From positions 1 through 35,856 of the forward strand of contig DATIZX010000141.1 of NCBI GenBank assembly GCA_035516795.1: a DNA stretch of 35,856 nt, written 5' to 3'. Position 1 is the stretch's first letter. Each line of letters opens with the position of its first letter. The DNA is from DATJBF01 sp035516795. GTDB taxonomy: Bacteria > Verrucomicrobiota > Verrucomicrobiia > Palsa-1439. A program made the translations under genes and the position numbers. The notes below the pieces were generated by a model. It searched no databases and had not been told where the DNA came from. It saw only the letters and a program-made list of their open reading frames with translations. Below, piece by piece: positions 1 through 9,266 of this stretch.

Positions 1-280
1 TGGCTTCGGAAAACGGTTTGTATTTTCGGGGACTTTCCAGATGCCAGATATTGGCTGCTACAACAAGACCCTGTTGCACTAGAATTGCGTGACCCACCTG
101 CCAGCCAGTGTGTTCACAAATCAAATCCACAACTGATTGCAGAGCCGTCTCGGTCGTCCCAGCGCGGTGAACCGCCTCCGCAAGCGCCTGCTGCAATCGG
201 AGCAGAGCACCAACATCGGTCGGTTCCGCCTCCACATTGGGGTGCGACGCAATACCCTCGGCGTTCATTTTTGCACGCAT
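1..280 (-). CDS. GAF-domain sensor protein, N-terminal part (truncated by window edge)
   Basis: Reading the minus strand from an ATG at 280 (a second in-frame ATG is at 268) gives an open frame that runs off the left edge, about 93 codons long. The protein has a helical N-terminus (LLRLQQALAEAVHRAGTTE), then LQSVVDLICEHTGWQVGHA and ANIWHLESP. This is the usual opening of GAF domains that follow a short coiled coil in bacterial sensor kinases and diguanylate cyclases. The output domain lies outside the window, so kinase or cyclase cannot be decided. The gene lies downstream of the large hybrid kinase on the same strand, 182 bases away. No clear ribosome binding site precedes either ATG. The GAF call is a motif-level judgement. 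The reading frame itself is well supported by protein-like composition. Confidence 0.75.
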   Translation of the reverse strand, partial: MRAKMNAEGIASHPNVEAEPTDVGALLRLQQALAEAVHRAGTTETALQSVVDLICEHTGWQVGHAILVQQGLVVAANIWHLESPRKYKPFSEA

Positions 281-462
281 TTATAGTGCAGAATGCGTGC
301 CGTGAACTCCACAGTTGCTGGTCACCAATGCGCGTCGCTATGAAATGCTATCAACTATCATGCCCCAGCAGGGAAAGTCCCTATCGGAGAAACGTCGGGC
401 GTATTTCCGCAGGGTAGCACTTCCTCAGGTTGGGTTTCTAGACATCGAAAACTTTGACATTT

Positions 463-3400
463 TCATCGCGCAATTACAGCTTCAACAGGTTCAAGCGGAC
501 CGGCGGCAGATGTCAGTTTGGCCAAAGCTACACGCAATCCGCTGAGCGTAATCGGCTTCCCGAGGACCAGATCGACGACGGTTGGTTTCTCGTCGCAGGC
601 TATCATCATCGATCCGAAGCCGGTGAGCATGACGATGGGGACGTGAAGACTCGTTGCTTTGATGCGGCTGGCCACTTCGTCGCCGCTCATGTCCGGCATG
701 GCGCGATCCACCAGCACGAGATCGAACTCACTGCTGTGAAACTTTTCAAGCCCGGAGCGACCACTGTTCGCAATCTCCACAGTGTGCCCATCTACCTTGA
801 GGTACTCGCTAATGATGTTGCGGACCATCGGGTCGTCGTCTACGACCAAAACCCGGAGCGAGGAAGCAGGACTCGATCGGTGCTCCTCATGTTCGGGCAC
901 TTCGGATCCGGTGGCACAACGTGGCAGAGAAATGATAAACGTCGTGCCTTTCCCGATCTCGCTCTGAATATCAATCGTGCCGTCATGACGTTGGATGATG
1001 CCGTAGACCATGGACAAGCCGAGGCCTGTGCCGCGCTCGCCCTTGGTGGTGAAAAACGGTTCGAGGCAACGGCGACGGACCTCCTCGGTCATGCCGCTGC
1101 CCGTGTCGGCAACTTCCAGTACGACGTGGCCATCGTCGCGTCGCGTGCGAATGGTGATAATGCCGCCGCCGGGCATGGCATCCACGGCGTTGAAGATGAG
1201 ATTCGTCAGCACCTCGCGCAGGTTGGCGGCGTTGCCCGCGATCGGAGAAACGTCGTGCAGTTCGGTGCGGATATTGATCGAGAGGCCCTTGACTTCGGCT
1301 TCAGATTTCCACTTGGGCTGGGTGAGAGCGACGGCTTCATTGACCAGCCGGTTGATGTCCACGGGCGCAAAGATTTCGGCTTCCTCGCGGTGGCGGTAGA
1401 ATTCGCGGAGACGGTCGGCGACCTTGCCCGCGTCCTGCGCTGCGACCTTGATCATCTCGATGTAGCGATGAACTCGATCCTTGTCCGCGAGATAATCCGG
1501 TCGGTTCAACAATAATTCGCTGAAGCCAAGGATGGCTACCAGCGAATTGTTGAAGTCGTGAGCGATGCCACTGGCCATCGTGCCCAGCGCGCTCAGGCGT
1601 TCTTGTTGGACAGCCTGTTTATGGGCGGCCTTCAGTTCGTCGAGCGCATTACTCAGGCGCTGGTTGGTTTCCTCCAGAACTTTTTCCGCTCTCTTCCGCT
1701 CGGTGATATCCGTGAATATGGCGGCGAATTGCCCTGGTTTCGGACTGAAAGCCGCCACCTCGAAATGTTTATCCAGGACTCCCAGGTAGTTCTCAAAGTG
1801 CTCGGGCACACGGGTCAGGGCGACTCGGCCATAGATGTCGATCCAGTAATCTTCGATCTGTGGGAAGACTTCGCGCGCCGTTTTGCCGAGCACATCACCA
1901 CGCTTGATCCCAATGTCTTCGAATGTGGAGTTCACCTCCAAATAACGGAAGTCGCAGGGTTGGCCGGCGCCGTCGCAGATGATTTCGCAAAGAGCGAATC
2001 CTTCGTGCATCGACTCAAATAGTCCACGATATTTCTCTTCACTGGCGCGGAGTGCTTCTTCGGTGCGGGTGCGTTCGGTAATGTCCTGCACAATCCCGAC
2101 CATGCGCAAAGGTTCGCCTGAAGGATCGAATGCAACCTCGCCTTCGGCATGCACATTCCGCTCTGTTCGGTCCGGTCTGACAATACGATAGTCGATGCTG
2201 TAGGTACCTTTGCCGTTGAGGGCTTCAGTGATAAGCTTGTCGACCTGTTCGAGATCGTCCGAACTCACGGCATTGCGAAACACCTGATGAGTGGGCTGGC
2301 AGCTTCCGGGCGTCAACCCGAAGATTCGATAAACCTCGTCCGACCACCGTATTTCGCCGGAGGAGACATCCCACTCCCAACTGCCCAGGTGAGCGAACCG
2401 CTGCGACTGCGCGAGACCAGCTTCACTGGCGCGAAGCGATTCTTCGGCTTTCTTGCGTTCAGTGATATCGCGAGCGATACCGGCGGTGCCAATCACCACA
2501 CCCTGATCGTTGGTGATCGGACTCTTGATGGTTTCGATCCACGTGCGATGCCCGGCCGCATCGACGAAGGGTTCTTCGATGCGTTTGCGCTGGCGCGATT
2601 CCATGACGTGTTTGTCATCTGCCCGATAGGATTCCGCTAATTCAGGCGGCACCATTTCGAAGTCGGTGTTGCCGATGATTTCCTCCGGCCTGTGTCCGTA
2701 CGCTTCGCAAAGGGCTTCATTGACGGCGACGTAACGGCTTTCCTTGTCCTTTACCCACGCGATGTCGGGAATGTTGTCGAGCAACGCGCGCTGTTGCCGC
2801 TGGAGTTCACGCAAGGCGTCCTCAGCGTGCTTGCGGGCGGTGATGTCCTGTTTGATGGCGATGAATCGTGAAATCTCACCCTGGTCATCGCGGACGGCGG
2901 TAATGGCCATCTCTTCGGTATACAAGGAGCCATCCTTGCGGCGGTTGATAATTTCCCCATGCCAGACCTTGCCCGAGTGAATCGTCTCGTGTAGGTCTTG
3001 ATAGAAGGCGTCGTCGTGTTTGCCGGACTTCAGGACTCGTGTATTCTTGCCGATAACCTCTTCGGCGGCATAGCCGGTGAGTGCTGTGAAAGCGGGGTTG
3101 ACCCAGAGGATATCGCTGTTGCGATCGGTGATAACGATGGCGTTGGCCGCCGCTTCCAGCGCCGTGCTCTGTAACCGCAGGCTTTCTTCGGATCGCTTCC
3201 GGTCGGTGACGTCCTGGACAATGCCGCGAAACTTGGCCACCTTTCCGCTGCTGTCGCGAATCGGTCTGGCAGCACAATAATGACGTGCCTCTTGACCGCT
3301 AGGCAGTTTCATGCGCAGCTCTGCCGAAAATTCATTCCCCGTCTGAATGGCATGCTGCACGAGCTTTTGTAGCCGCGCCGAATCTGCCGGGTGATAACTC

Positions 3401-4725
3401 TTGAGGAGTTCCTCGAAGTCTGGTGGACCAAGCTTCGGATCGCGTTCTAGTAATGTGTAGATTGGGTCCGACCAGGTGATGCATCCGGTTGCCACATCGT
3501 GCTCCCAGTCGCCGATTTTCGCTGCGACCTGCGCCTCTTTAAGCCGCTGCTCGCTGTCGCGCAGGATTGTCTGCATTTCTTGACGCTCGGTAATCTCGCG
3601 CGAAGTCACGAGAACGCCCTGGACGCCTTTGAGCTCCAGTAGATTTGTGCCGACGCTCTCAATCGTTCGCCAGGAGCCGTCTTTATGACGGAAACGGTAT
3701 TCAGCGGAATGGTTACAACGATGCGTTTCGATGCACTTGAGGAAGATGCTCTTCAATCCCACGACATCTTCGGGATGAATGAAATCAAAAATGTTCCTCC
3801 CGACCAACTCGTCGGGTTGGTACCCGAACGTGCGTTTGATCGCCGGGTTTTCATAAACGATGACGCCCTTGCTGTCTATGATCGAGATTACATCGCTCAC
3901 ATTTTCTACAAGCGACCGATACCGTTCTTCCTTTTCCTGCCGTTCTGCCTCCGACGCTGCCATGTGACGCTGCAGCTTCAGACCGTAGGCGGTGATGCTG
4001 ATCACCATGAGAACGATCAGTACACCCAGCAGCCACTCAAATCGTGCGAGCTTCTCGGCGTCAGCAACTTGAGCCTCCAACGCCCGATTGCGATTCGCCC
4101 GCAAATCCGCGCGGAGTTGGTCCAAAGCGCGCAAGACATCATCGTACTCATGATTCTTGGAGGCGGCGAGCAACCCAACCTTGTCGAATTTGCCTTCACG
4201 ACCCAACGAAAGCATGGATTCACATTTCGCAACCAGGTCGTCGGTCTGTCGGCGGACCGAAGCACAATCATCCAGTGGCTTGGCAGCTTGCTGTGCCGAG
4301 ACGCTGTGGCTGATCTGGTCGGTCAACCTGCTGAGCGTTTCGTTGAAGCGAGCCAGAGCGGTTTGCATCTTTCTGGATTCAGCCGCCGCAGCGCGGCTGT
4401 TGAGGACATCACTGCCGGCCGTGGACATGGCGCCGGCGTCTTTTGCGAGAACGTCGGTTTGTTTGATCCAGGCAACCCAACGAAGATTCGTTTCAACAGT
4501 CTGCTTGTGCGTTGTAACGAGTCGGTTGGTCAGGAACAGGCTAAACGCGACAGCCAAGACGTCAAAACCGGCGAGCAAAAAGTAGACATGATGCCACTTG
4601 ATCCACCCCAGGGACGGCCAGTGCGTGTGAGGCTCAGGATCCGTCCGGACGGGTTCCATTGCCATTGGGGCTGGGCTGAGACTGCGATTCACATCAAACC
4701 TTGGAGAGTGCAACTCGTGTGCCAC
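463..4725 (-). CDS. Hybrid sensor histidine kinase with six PAS domains and a C-terminal receiver
   Basis: This 1420-residue protein starts at GTG 4725; ATGs at codons 21 and 23 are alternatives. TM1 lies at about 47-66 and TM2 at about 230-248. The roughly 160 residues between them are helical, like a CHASE3-type periplasmic sensor. Six PAS/PAC units follow at about 268-382, 395-512, 515-632, 645-760, 770-888 and 893-1010; most end in a D-I/V-T-E-R-like linker. The HisKA H-box is SGIAHDFNNSL with phosphoacceptor His1056. The ATPase N-box is NLIFNAVDAMPGG, with DTGSGM and GTGLGLSMVYG G-boxes at about 1170-1265. The receiver (about 1290-1402) has acidic residues D1296-D1298, phosphoacceptor D1340, T1368 and K1390. 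It is therefore a membrane hybrid kinase that autophosphorylates and passes phosphate to its own receiver. The ligand is unknown, and no DNA-binding partner lies beside it. It is divergent from waaA. Confidence 0.95.
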   Translation of the reverse strand: MAHELHSPRFDVNRSLSPAPMAMEPVRTDPEPHTHWPSLGWIKWHHVYFLLAGFDVLAVAFSLFLTNRLVTTHKQTVETNLRWVAWIKQTDVLAKDAGAMSTAGSDVLNSRAAAAESRKMQTALARFNETLSRLTDQISHSVSAQQAAKPLDDCASVRRQTDDLVAKCESMLSLGREGKFDKVGLLAASKNHEYDDVLRALDQLRADLRANRNRALEAQVADAEKLARFEWLLGVLIVLMVISITAYGLKLQRHMAASEAERQEKEERYRSLVENVSDVISIIDSKGVIVYENPAIKRTFGYQPDELVGRNIFDFIHPEDVVGLKSIFLKCIETHRCNHSAEYRFRHKDGSWRTIESVGTNLLELKGVQGVLVTSREITERQEMQTILRDSEQRLKEAQVAAKIGDWEHDVATGCITWSDPIYTLLERDPKLGPPDFEELLKSYHPADSARLQKLVQHAIQTGNEFSAELRMKLPSGQEARHYCAARPIRDSSGKVAKFRGIVQDVTDRKRSEESLRLQSTALEAAANAIVITDRNSDILWVNPAFTALTGYAAEEVIGKNTRVLKSGKHDDAFYQDLHETIHSGKVWHGEIINRRKDGSLYTEEMAITAVRDDQGEISRFIAIKQDITARKHAEDALRELQRQQRALLDNIPDIAWVKDKESRYVAVNEALCEAYGHRPEEIIGNTDFEMVPPELAESYRADDKHVMESRQRKRIEEPFVDAAGHRTWIETIKSPITNDQGVVIGTAGIARDITERKKAEESLRASEAGLAQSQRFAHLGSWEWDVSSGEIRWSDEVYRIFGLTPGSCQPTHQVFRNAVSSDDLEQVDKLITEALNGKGTYSIDYRIVRPDRTERNVHAEGEVAFDPSGEPLRMVGIVQDITERTRTEEALRASEEKYRGLFESMHEGFALCEIICDGAGQPCDFRYLEVNSTFEDIGIKRGDVLGKTAREVFPQIEDYWIDIYGRVALTRVPEHFENYLGVLDKHFEVAAFSPKPGQFAAIFTDITERKRAEKVLEETNQRLSNALDELKAAHKQAVQQERLSALGTMASGIAHDFNNSLVAILGFSELLLNRPDYLADKDRVHRYIEMIKVAAQDAGKVADRLREFYRHREEAEIFAPVDINRLVNEAVALTQPKWKSEAEVKGLSINIRTELHDVSPIAGNAANLREVLTNLIFNAVDAMPGGGIITIRTRRDDGHVVLEVADTGSGMTEEVRRRCLEPFFTTKGERGTGLGLSMVYGIIQRHDGTIDIQSEIGKGTTFIISLPRCATGSEVPEHEEHRSSPASSLRVLVVDDDPMVRNIISEYLKVDGHTVEIANSGRSGLEKFHSSEFDLVLVDRAMPDMSGDEVASRIKATSLHVPIVMLTGFGSMMIACDEKPTVVDLVLGKPITLSGLRVALAKLTSAAGPLEPVEAVIAR

Positions 4726-4805
4726 CCTGACGTTGTTTTCGCGAAGTTTCTTGTCACTCGAAAACGCTTCGCATCCGTACGAAAAATTCGCTATGGTCGC
4801 GTCGA

Positions 4806-6128
4806 ATGATGCAGTTCCTCTATACCGTCTGCTATTTCGCGGGATTCGTGCTGCTGAGCCCGGTGTTCCTGTACAAAATGTGGAAACGCGGGAAATACCG
4901 TGAGAATTTCCTTCAGCGGTTTGGGTGTTATTCCGCCGAGACGCGCACGAATTTGGCCGGCAAGACGGCGCCGCGCTGTTGGATCCAGGCCGTAAGCGTA
5001 GGCGAGGTCAATGTGGCCTTGATCCTCATTGCCGCGCTCCAGCGCGAATTCCCCCGACTGCGGATCATTCTGACAACCACTACCTCCACCGGGTACAAAC
5101 TCGCCTACGAACGGTTGCCGCAGGAAGTCGACTTGCTGTATTTCCCCCAGGATTTTCCGTGGAGCGTCCGCCGCGCCTACGATTTAATCCAACCCGATTT
5201 CATCGTGCTGATGGAGTCCGAACTCTGGCCCAACCATCTTTGGACCGGCGCGCGGCGCAAGATTCCCATCTTTCTGGTGAACGCTCGGATGTCCCCGCGT
5301 TCGGCGATGCGCTATCGACGTTGGAAATGGTTGTCGCAAAAGGTACTCGGAGAGTTGACGCTCGTTTGCGCGCAAAGCCTGGAGGATGCGGACCACTTCT
5401 CGACCTTGGGCGTGCCGTTCCAGCGCGTGCACGCGACCGGTAATCTCAAATACGACGCCTCGATGCCGCACGCCGAGGTCCAGCAGGTCGATCCCGTGCA
5501 GTTGCTGAAGCAGATCGGCATCTCGCCCACCCAGCCGATTTTGGTCGCCGGCAGCACTCATCCCGGCGAAGAGGCGATTTTATTCGATGTCTTTCAGGAC
5601 TTGCGACGCCAGTTTTCGCATCTGTTCTTGGTCGTTGTTCCGCGCCACGTCGAGAGGACCCGGGAAGTTGTCGAGTTGGCCCGGCGGAAGCAGTTCAAGT
5701 TTGTTTTGCGTTCGGACATCACGCCGCAACTGGCGGCAACCGCGAAACCGTACGACTGCTTGATCGTGAACACCACGGGCGAACTGAAATCCCTCTACAA
5801 AATCGCCACTGTCATCTTCGTGGGCAAAAGTTTGGTGGGGCAGGGTGGACAAAACATCGTCGAGGCCGCGATCAGCGGACACCCCGTCGTGTTCGGACCG
5901 AACATGCAAAACTTTCGGGCGATTGCCCGGCAGTTTACCGTGGAAGATGCCTGCGTTCAGGTTCAAAACGCCGATGAACTGCGCCGCGCCATTCAGGAAC
6001 TATTGCAGAATCCTGATCGCTGTCAGGCCATCGTCGACGCCGCCCATCGTGTCATCCAATCGAATGTCGGCGCGACCCAGCGTTGCGTCGAATTAATCGC
6101 TGAGAATCTTCGCAAGACCCAGCCGTAA
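4806..6128 (+). CDS. waaA: 3-deoxy-D-manno-octulosonic acid (Kdo) transferase
   Basis: This 440-residue GT30-family protein transfers Kdo from CMP-Kdo to lipid IVA at the cytoplasmic face of the inner membrane, a step in LPS inner-core synthesis. An N-terminal hydrophobic anchor lies at about 3-23. The family signature GKYRENFLQRFG follows; its Glu33 corresponds to the catalytic acid. Further GT30 landmarks are VSVGEVN, TTTTSTGY, MESELWPN, LVNARMS, AGSTHPGEE and GGQNIVEAA, in the usual order. Length is normal for the family. Two overlapping ATGs (4806 and 4809) are possible starts. The gene is divergent from the hybrid kinase, 80 bases away. It converges on the HtrA gene with only one base between the two stop codons, so no ordinary terminator fits there. 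Its presence argues for an LPS-bearing outer membrane. Confidence 0.96.
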   Translation: MMQFLYTVCYFAGFVLLSPVFLYKMWKRGKYRENFLQRFGCYSAETRTNLAGKTAPRCWIQAVSVGEVNVALILIAALQREFPRLRIILTTTTSTGYKLAYERLPQEVDLLYFPQDFPWSVRRAYDLIQPDFIVLMESELWPNHLWTGARRKIPIFLVNARMSPRSAMRYRRWKWLSQKVLGELTLVCAQSLEDADHFSTLGVPFQRVHATGNLKYDASMPHAEVQQVDPVQLLKQIGISPTQPILVAGSTHPGEEAILFDVFQDLRRQFSHLFLVVVPRHVERTREVVELARRKQFKFVLRSDITPQLAATAKPYDCLIVNTTGELKSLYKIATVIFVGKSLVGQGGQNIVEAAISGHPVVFGPNMQNFRAIARQFTVEDACVQVQNADELRRAIQELLQNPDRCQAIVDAAHRVIQSNVGATQRCVELIAENLRKTQP

Positions 6129-6129
6129 G

Positions 6130-7662
6130 TTATTTCTTGGTCCACCGCAGGATGACGAAGCGGCTGACGCCGTCGCGTTTGGCGAGAATCAATACGGAAT
6201 CCTTCGCCTTGGCCCTGGCCAGCGCGTCCTGAAATTCATCGGGGTTGGCCACCGGTTGCCGGTTGACTTCGGTAATGAGGTCGCCCGTCCGCAGGTCCCC
6301 GTCGGCTGCCGGACTGTCATCTTCGACATCGGTGACGACGACACCCTTGTCGTTGGCATCGAGATTGTACTGCTTGGCATTGGCTGTCGTAAGCGGCGCG
6401 ACCGTCAGGCCCAGGTCGGAAGCAGCCGAGTTTGCCTCCTCGGTTTCCTCGCCGCCTTCCCCTTTGGCCGAGGCGAGTTCACCCACGGTCACCACCAGCG
6501 TGCGTTCCTGGCCGTTACGAAAAACAGTGACGTCTGCTTTGTGGTCCGGCGCAGTGGCGGCAACGAGATTGCGCAAGCGCTGTGTATCCTCGATCTTCTT
6601 GCCGTTATAGCGAACGATTACATCGCCCACCTTGATTCCGGCTCGTTCGGCGGGTGAATCTTTGTTCACTTGGGAAACGAGCGCCCCGTTGGTGTCGGGT
6701 AGGTCGAACTTGTGCGCCAGATCCTCATCGATGTTCTGAATGCCGATGCCCAAAAAGCCGCGACGAACCTTGCCGGTCTGAATCAGTTCGTTCATCACAT
6801 CCCGGGCCATGTTGATCGGAATCGCAAAGCCGACACCGGCAAACTGACCGACGCTGGTGGCAATCGCGGTATTGATGCCGATGACTTCACCATTCAAATT
6901 GACCAGTGGTCCGCCTGAATTGCCGGGATTGATTGGGGCGTCGGTCTGCAGAAAATCCTCGTAATCGTTGCTGTCCTCGTCGACATCGGTGCGCCCTTTG
7001 GCGCTGATGATGCCATGCGTGACCGTTTGCGCATAACCAAACGGCGCACCAATCGCCAATACCCAATCACCGACATGCACCGCATCGGAGTCCCCGAGCA
7101 CCGCCGTCGGCAAATCCCGCGGTGCCTCCCCCTTGATTTTGATAACAGCCAGGTCGGTCTTCGGATCGGTGCCGACGATTTCGGCAGGGAACTCGCGTTT
7201 GTCCGCGAGAATGACCTTGATCTCGTTGACGTCGTTCACCACATGATTGTTTGTCAGGATGTGACCTTCCTTGTCGACAATGATCCCGGAACCGAGTCCA
7301 CTCTGCGAAAACTTGTACTCGCGCTGGCGGGGTTGAAACCGCGGGTGCGGGGAGTCTTGATCACCGAAAAACCAGTGAAAAGGAAACTGGTCACCGAAAG
7401 GAAAAGAAAAATCCGGCTGATGGAATTTGATGACTTTCTCCGAGTAAACGGTAACCACGCTCGGCCCGACTCGGTCGGCGATTTCGCCGAAAGACTCTCC
7501 CAGTGCCCGCAAAGCGGCGGTATTTCCGTCCGCAATCGGTGCCCGGGTTTTCTCTCGGGAAGCCGGGGGCCGGTCAGCCCCGGTAAAGATCATCAGCCCG
7601 GTCGCCACGAATAGACCCGTGCCGAACAGGATTCCCAAAGCCTGCAATCGTCTTGGTTTCAT
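6130..7662 (-). CDS. Do/DegP-family periplasmic serine protease (HtrA-like)
   Basis: This 510-residue protease has an N-terminal signal or anchor segment (about 8-28). A trypsin-like domain follows with the catalytic triad His140 (ILTNNHVVND), Asp170 (DPKTDLAVIK) and Ser249 (INPGNSGGPL). Two PDZ domains come next: PDZ1 at about 301-394, beginning RGFLGIGIQ, and PDZ2 at about 417-505. The linker between them is rich in Glu and Ala. Members of this family degrade or hold misfolded envelope proteins. A poorly conserved stretch rich in Phe, His, Pro and Gln lies before the protease core (about 80-118), where the LA loop sits in DegP. The gene is divergent from the baeRF gene. Its stop is one base from the waaA stop. 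degP, degQ and mucD cannot be told apart from sequence alone. Confidence 0.96.
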   Translation of the reverse strand: MKPRRLQALGILFGTGLFVATGLMIFTGADRPPASREKTRAPIADGNTAALRALGESFGEIADRVGPSVVTVYSEKVIKFHQPDFSFPFGDQFPFHWFFGDQDSPHPRFQPRQREYKFSQSGLGSGIIVDKEGHILTNNHVVNDVNEIKVILADKREFPAEIVGTDPKTDLAVIKIKGEAPRDLPTAVLGDSDAVHVGDWVLAIGAPFGYAQTVTHGIISAKGRTDVDEDSNDYEDFLQTDAPINPGNSGGPLVNLNGEVIGINTAIATSVGQFAGVGFAIPINMARDVMNELIQTGKVRRGFLGIGIQNIDEDLAHKFDLPDTNGALVSQVNKDSPAERAGIKVGDVIVRYNGKKIEDTQRLRNLVAATAPDHKADVTVFRNGQERTLVVTVGELASAKGEGGEETEEANSAASDLGLTVAPLTTANAKQYNLDANDKGVVVTDVEDDSPAADGDLRTGDLITEVNRQPVANPDEFQDALARAKAKDSVLILAKRDGVSRFVILRWTKK

Positions 7663-7856
7663 ATATCCGTCCGACAGCTTGCCAGTCGAAGTCGTTCAAC
7701 GCAAGAATTCCCAAGAAGCCAGAAAAAGGCTGGAAATTTCATCCCGATCTGCGATACTGCTCAAAAGGTTGGCAACGGCTGCTCCAGACCGATGAACCGG
7801 CTCACTACCGAGATTATTGACCGCGCCCACTGCGGAGTTGCCGCCCAGATTTCAGC

Positions 7857-7865
7857 AGGAGGAGG
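7857..7865 (+). promoter_or_regulatory. Strong ribosome binding site for the baeRF gene
   Basis: AGGAGGAGG ends three bases before the ATG at 7869. Read as the first AGGAGG (7857-7862), the spacing is six bases. This is one of the few near-perfect Shine-Dalgarno sites in the window. It fixes the start of the downstream gene and suggests high translation. Confidence 0.85.
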
Positions 7866-7868
7866 ATC

Positions 7869-9011
7869 ATGATTAGCCGTTCTCAGGTCGATACTTTGCT
7901 TGAATTCCAGAATGGGGATTATCTGGTTACCAGTTGCTACCTCAACCTCGACCGAGCGAAACAGGCGCCGCAGATGCTGAAGATCCGCGTCAAGGATTTG
8001 CTTCAGTCGGCGCAGCAACAACTGGCAGACCGGTTGGGAAGCCACGACCAGACGGAGTCGCTCCGCTCGGATTTCGGGTTCATTGAAGATTTCGCGATGC
8101 AGGAGATTTTCGCCAGCCGTCACAAAGCACTGGCCATTTTCTCCTGTGCCGCCCATAAATTCTGGCAGACCTATGGTCTGCCCCCGATTCCGCGCAACAT
8201 TCTCGTCGCCGACCCGGCCCCCTACGTCCGCCCGTTGTTGGCCATTCTGTCGCAGCACCGGCGCTATTGCGTGGTGCTGGCGGATCACACCAACGGACAA
8301 TTGTTCGAGGTGCACATGGGCGAGATTGTCGAACGTACTGACATTATCGATACGGTCCCTCGCCGCGTGAAAGACGGCGGACTGGGCGGACGCGAGGAAC
8401 GCAAGATCGAGCGGCACCACGACCAGGCCGTTCAACAGCATTTCCAGAGACTCGGCGATGCCACGTTCAAGTTGTTCAAACGCGACAAGTTTGACTTTCT
8501 CGTGCTCGGCGGCCAGAAGGAAGTTCTGGACGAATTCAAACAGGAGTTGCATCCGTATCTCAAGGAACGTTGGATCAGTGATTTCCCCGCCAAGCCATTC
8601 GCGACACCGCCGGCGGAAGTTCTCACCCGCGTTTTGGAATTGGCCAACCAGTTCGAACGCGACCAAGAAAAGCGCTTGGCCGAGGAACTCGTTCACAAAG
8701 TCAGCGCTGGCAACCGAGCCGTCAGCGGTGTCACGGCCACGTTGGCTGCGCTCCAGCGCGGCGAGGCGCAAACGCTATTGGTCGAAGAGGGTTTTGAAAC
8801 GCCGGGTTACGTTTGCACACACTGTCATTACGGCAGCATCACGGAGGAGAACTGTCCGCAGTGCCGCCAGCCGCTCTCCCCTTATCCCGACATAATTGAA
8901 AAGGCCATCGAACTCGCCTTGGAGAAGAATTGCCAGATCGAATACCTGCGTGATCCCGCACCTTTGCGTGACTTGGGCCGCGTCGGCGCCTTGCTCCGGT
9001 ACCAGGCTTGA
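7869..9011 (+). CDS. Bacterial eRF1-like (baeRF) protein, probably the family 10 type
   Basis: This 380-residue protein is unlike bacterial RF1/RF2 and has the layout of archaeo-eukaryotic release-factor relatives found in bacteria (baeRF). The segments RRYCVVLADHTNGQLFEV and KFDFLVLGGQKEVLDEF match the alternating beta-strand pattern of eRF1 domains 2 and 3. A C-terminal zinc-ribbon-like insert has C316, C319, C329 and C332 (CTHCHYGSITEENCPQC), as in eRF1 domain 3 and eL30-like folds. A basic HHDQ stretch lies between the two strand blocks (about 184-187). No GGQ hydrolysis loop in an eRF1-like setting is evident; a GGQK occurs, but in a strand-loop context. Family members are thought to act on ribosomes or stalled peptidyl-tRNA, but function is mostly unproven. 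It lies divergently from htrA, which could suggest a stress-linked role; this is inference. Confidence 0.75.
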   Translation: MISRSQVDTLLEFQNGDYLVTSCYLNLDRAKQAPQMLKIRVKDLLQSAQQQLADRLGSHDQTESLRSDFGFIEDFAMQEIFASRHKALAIFSCAAHKFWQTYGLPPIPRNILVADPAPYVRPLLAILSQHRRYCVVLADHTNGQLFEVHMGEIVERTDIIDTVPRRVKDGGLGGREERKIERHHDQAVQQHFQRLGDATFKLFKRDKFDFLVLGGQKEVLDEFKQELHPYLKERWISDFPAKPFATPPAEVLTRVLELANQFERDQEKRLAEELVHKVSAGNRAVSGVTATLAALQRGEAQTLLVEEGFETPGYVCTHCHYGSITEENCPQCRQPLSPYPDIIEKAIELALEKNCQIEYLRDPAPLRDLGRVGALLRYQA

Positions 9012-9149
9012 GATTGCGCTGACCGAACATCGCCTCTTGTAGCCGCACCGTTGCTGCACACGAAGGCGGCGTTTGCTGCCCGTTACCCCTCAGCGTCTTA
9101 TCGGATTCGGATCCGGCGGACTCGGGGCTTTCGGGTGCGCCTTTTGCCG

Positions 9150-9168
9150 CGCAGGCGCAAAGCCTGCG
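9150..9168. repeat. REP-like hairpin, copy 1
   Basis: CGCAGGC (9150-9156) and GCCTGCG (9162-9168) form a perfect 7-bp stem with a 5-base loop, followed by ACTATA. A second copy at 15901-15918 has the same stem and is followed by GCTACA. Both are intergenic. They look like members of a dispersed palindromic repeat family. Confidence 0.75.
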
Positions 9169-9183
9169 ACTATAGGGCACATC

Positions 9184-9236
9184 ATTCCGAGCTTGTCCCG
9201 AGCACATTCGGGGCTTGTCGAGGAATCTCCCGGCGC
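9184..9236. repeat. Intergenic inverted repeat with GAGCTTGTC-type motif
   Basis: ATTCC (9184-9188) and GGAAT (9232-9236) bound an element that contains CGAGCTTGTCCCGAG and GGGGCTTGTCGAGG. The GAGCTTGTC core also occurs in the repeat at 26673-26754, so this may be a diverged relative. It sits 30 bases before a small membrane-protein gene. Confidence 0.55.
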
Positions 9237-9266
9237 TAAAATGCGCAAGCCTCGAAGGATGAAGCC

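Noticed and set aside
6126..6132. Terminator between waaA and htrA
   Set aside because: The two stop codons are separated by one base and no hairpin with a T-run lies close by, so no terminator can be called.
7761..8771. Minus-strand frame of 336 codons opposite the baeRF gene
   Set aside because: The plus strand has a near-perfect ribosome binding site and a protein with a zinc ribbon. The minus frame has no domain and covers the htrA/baeRF promoter region.
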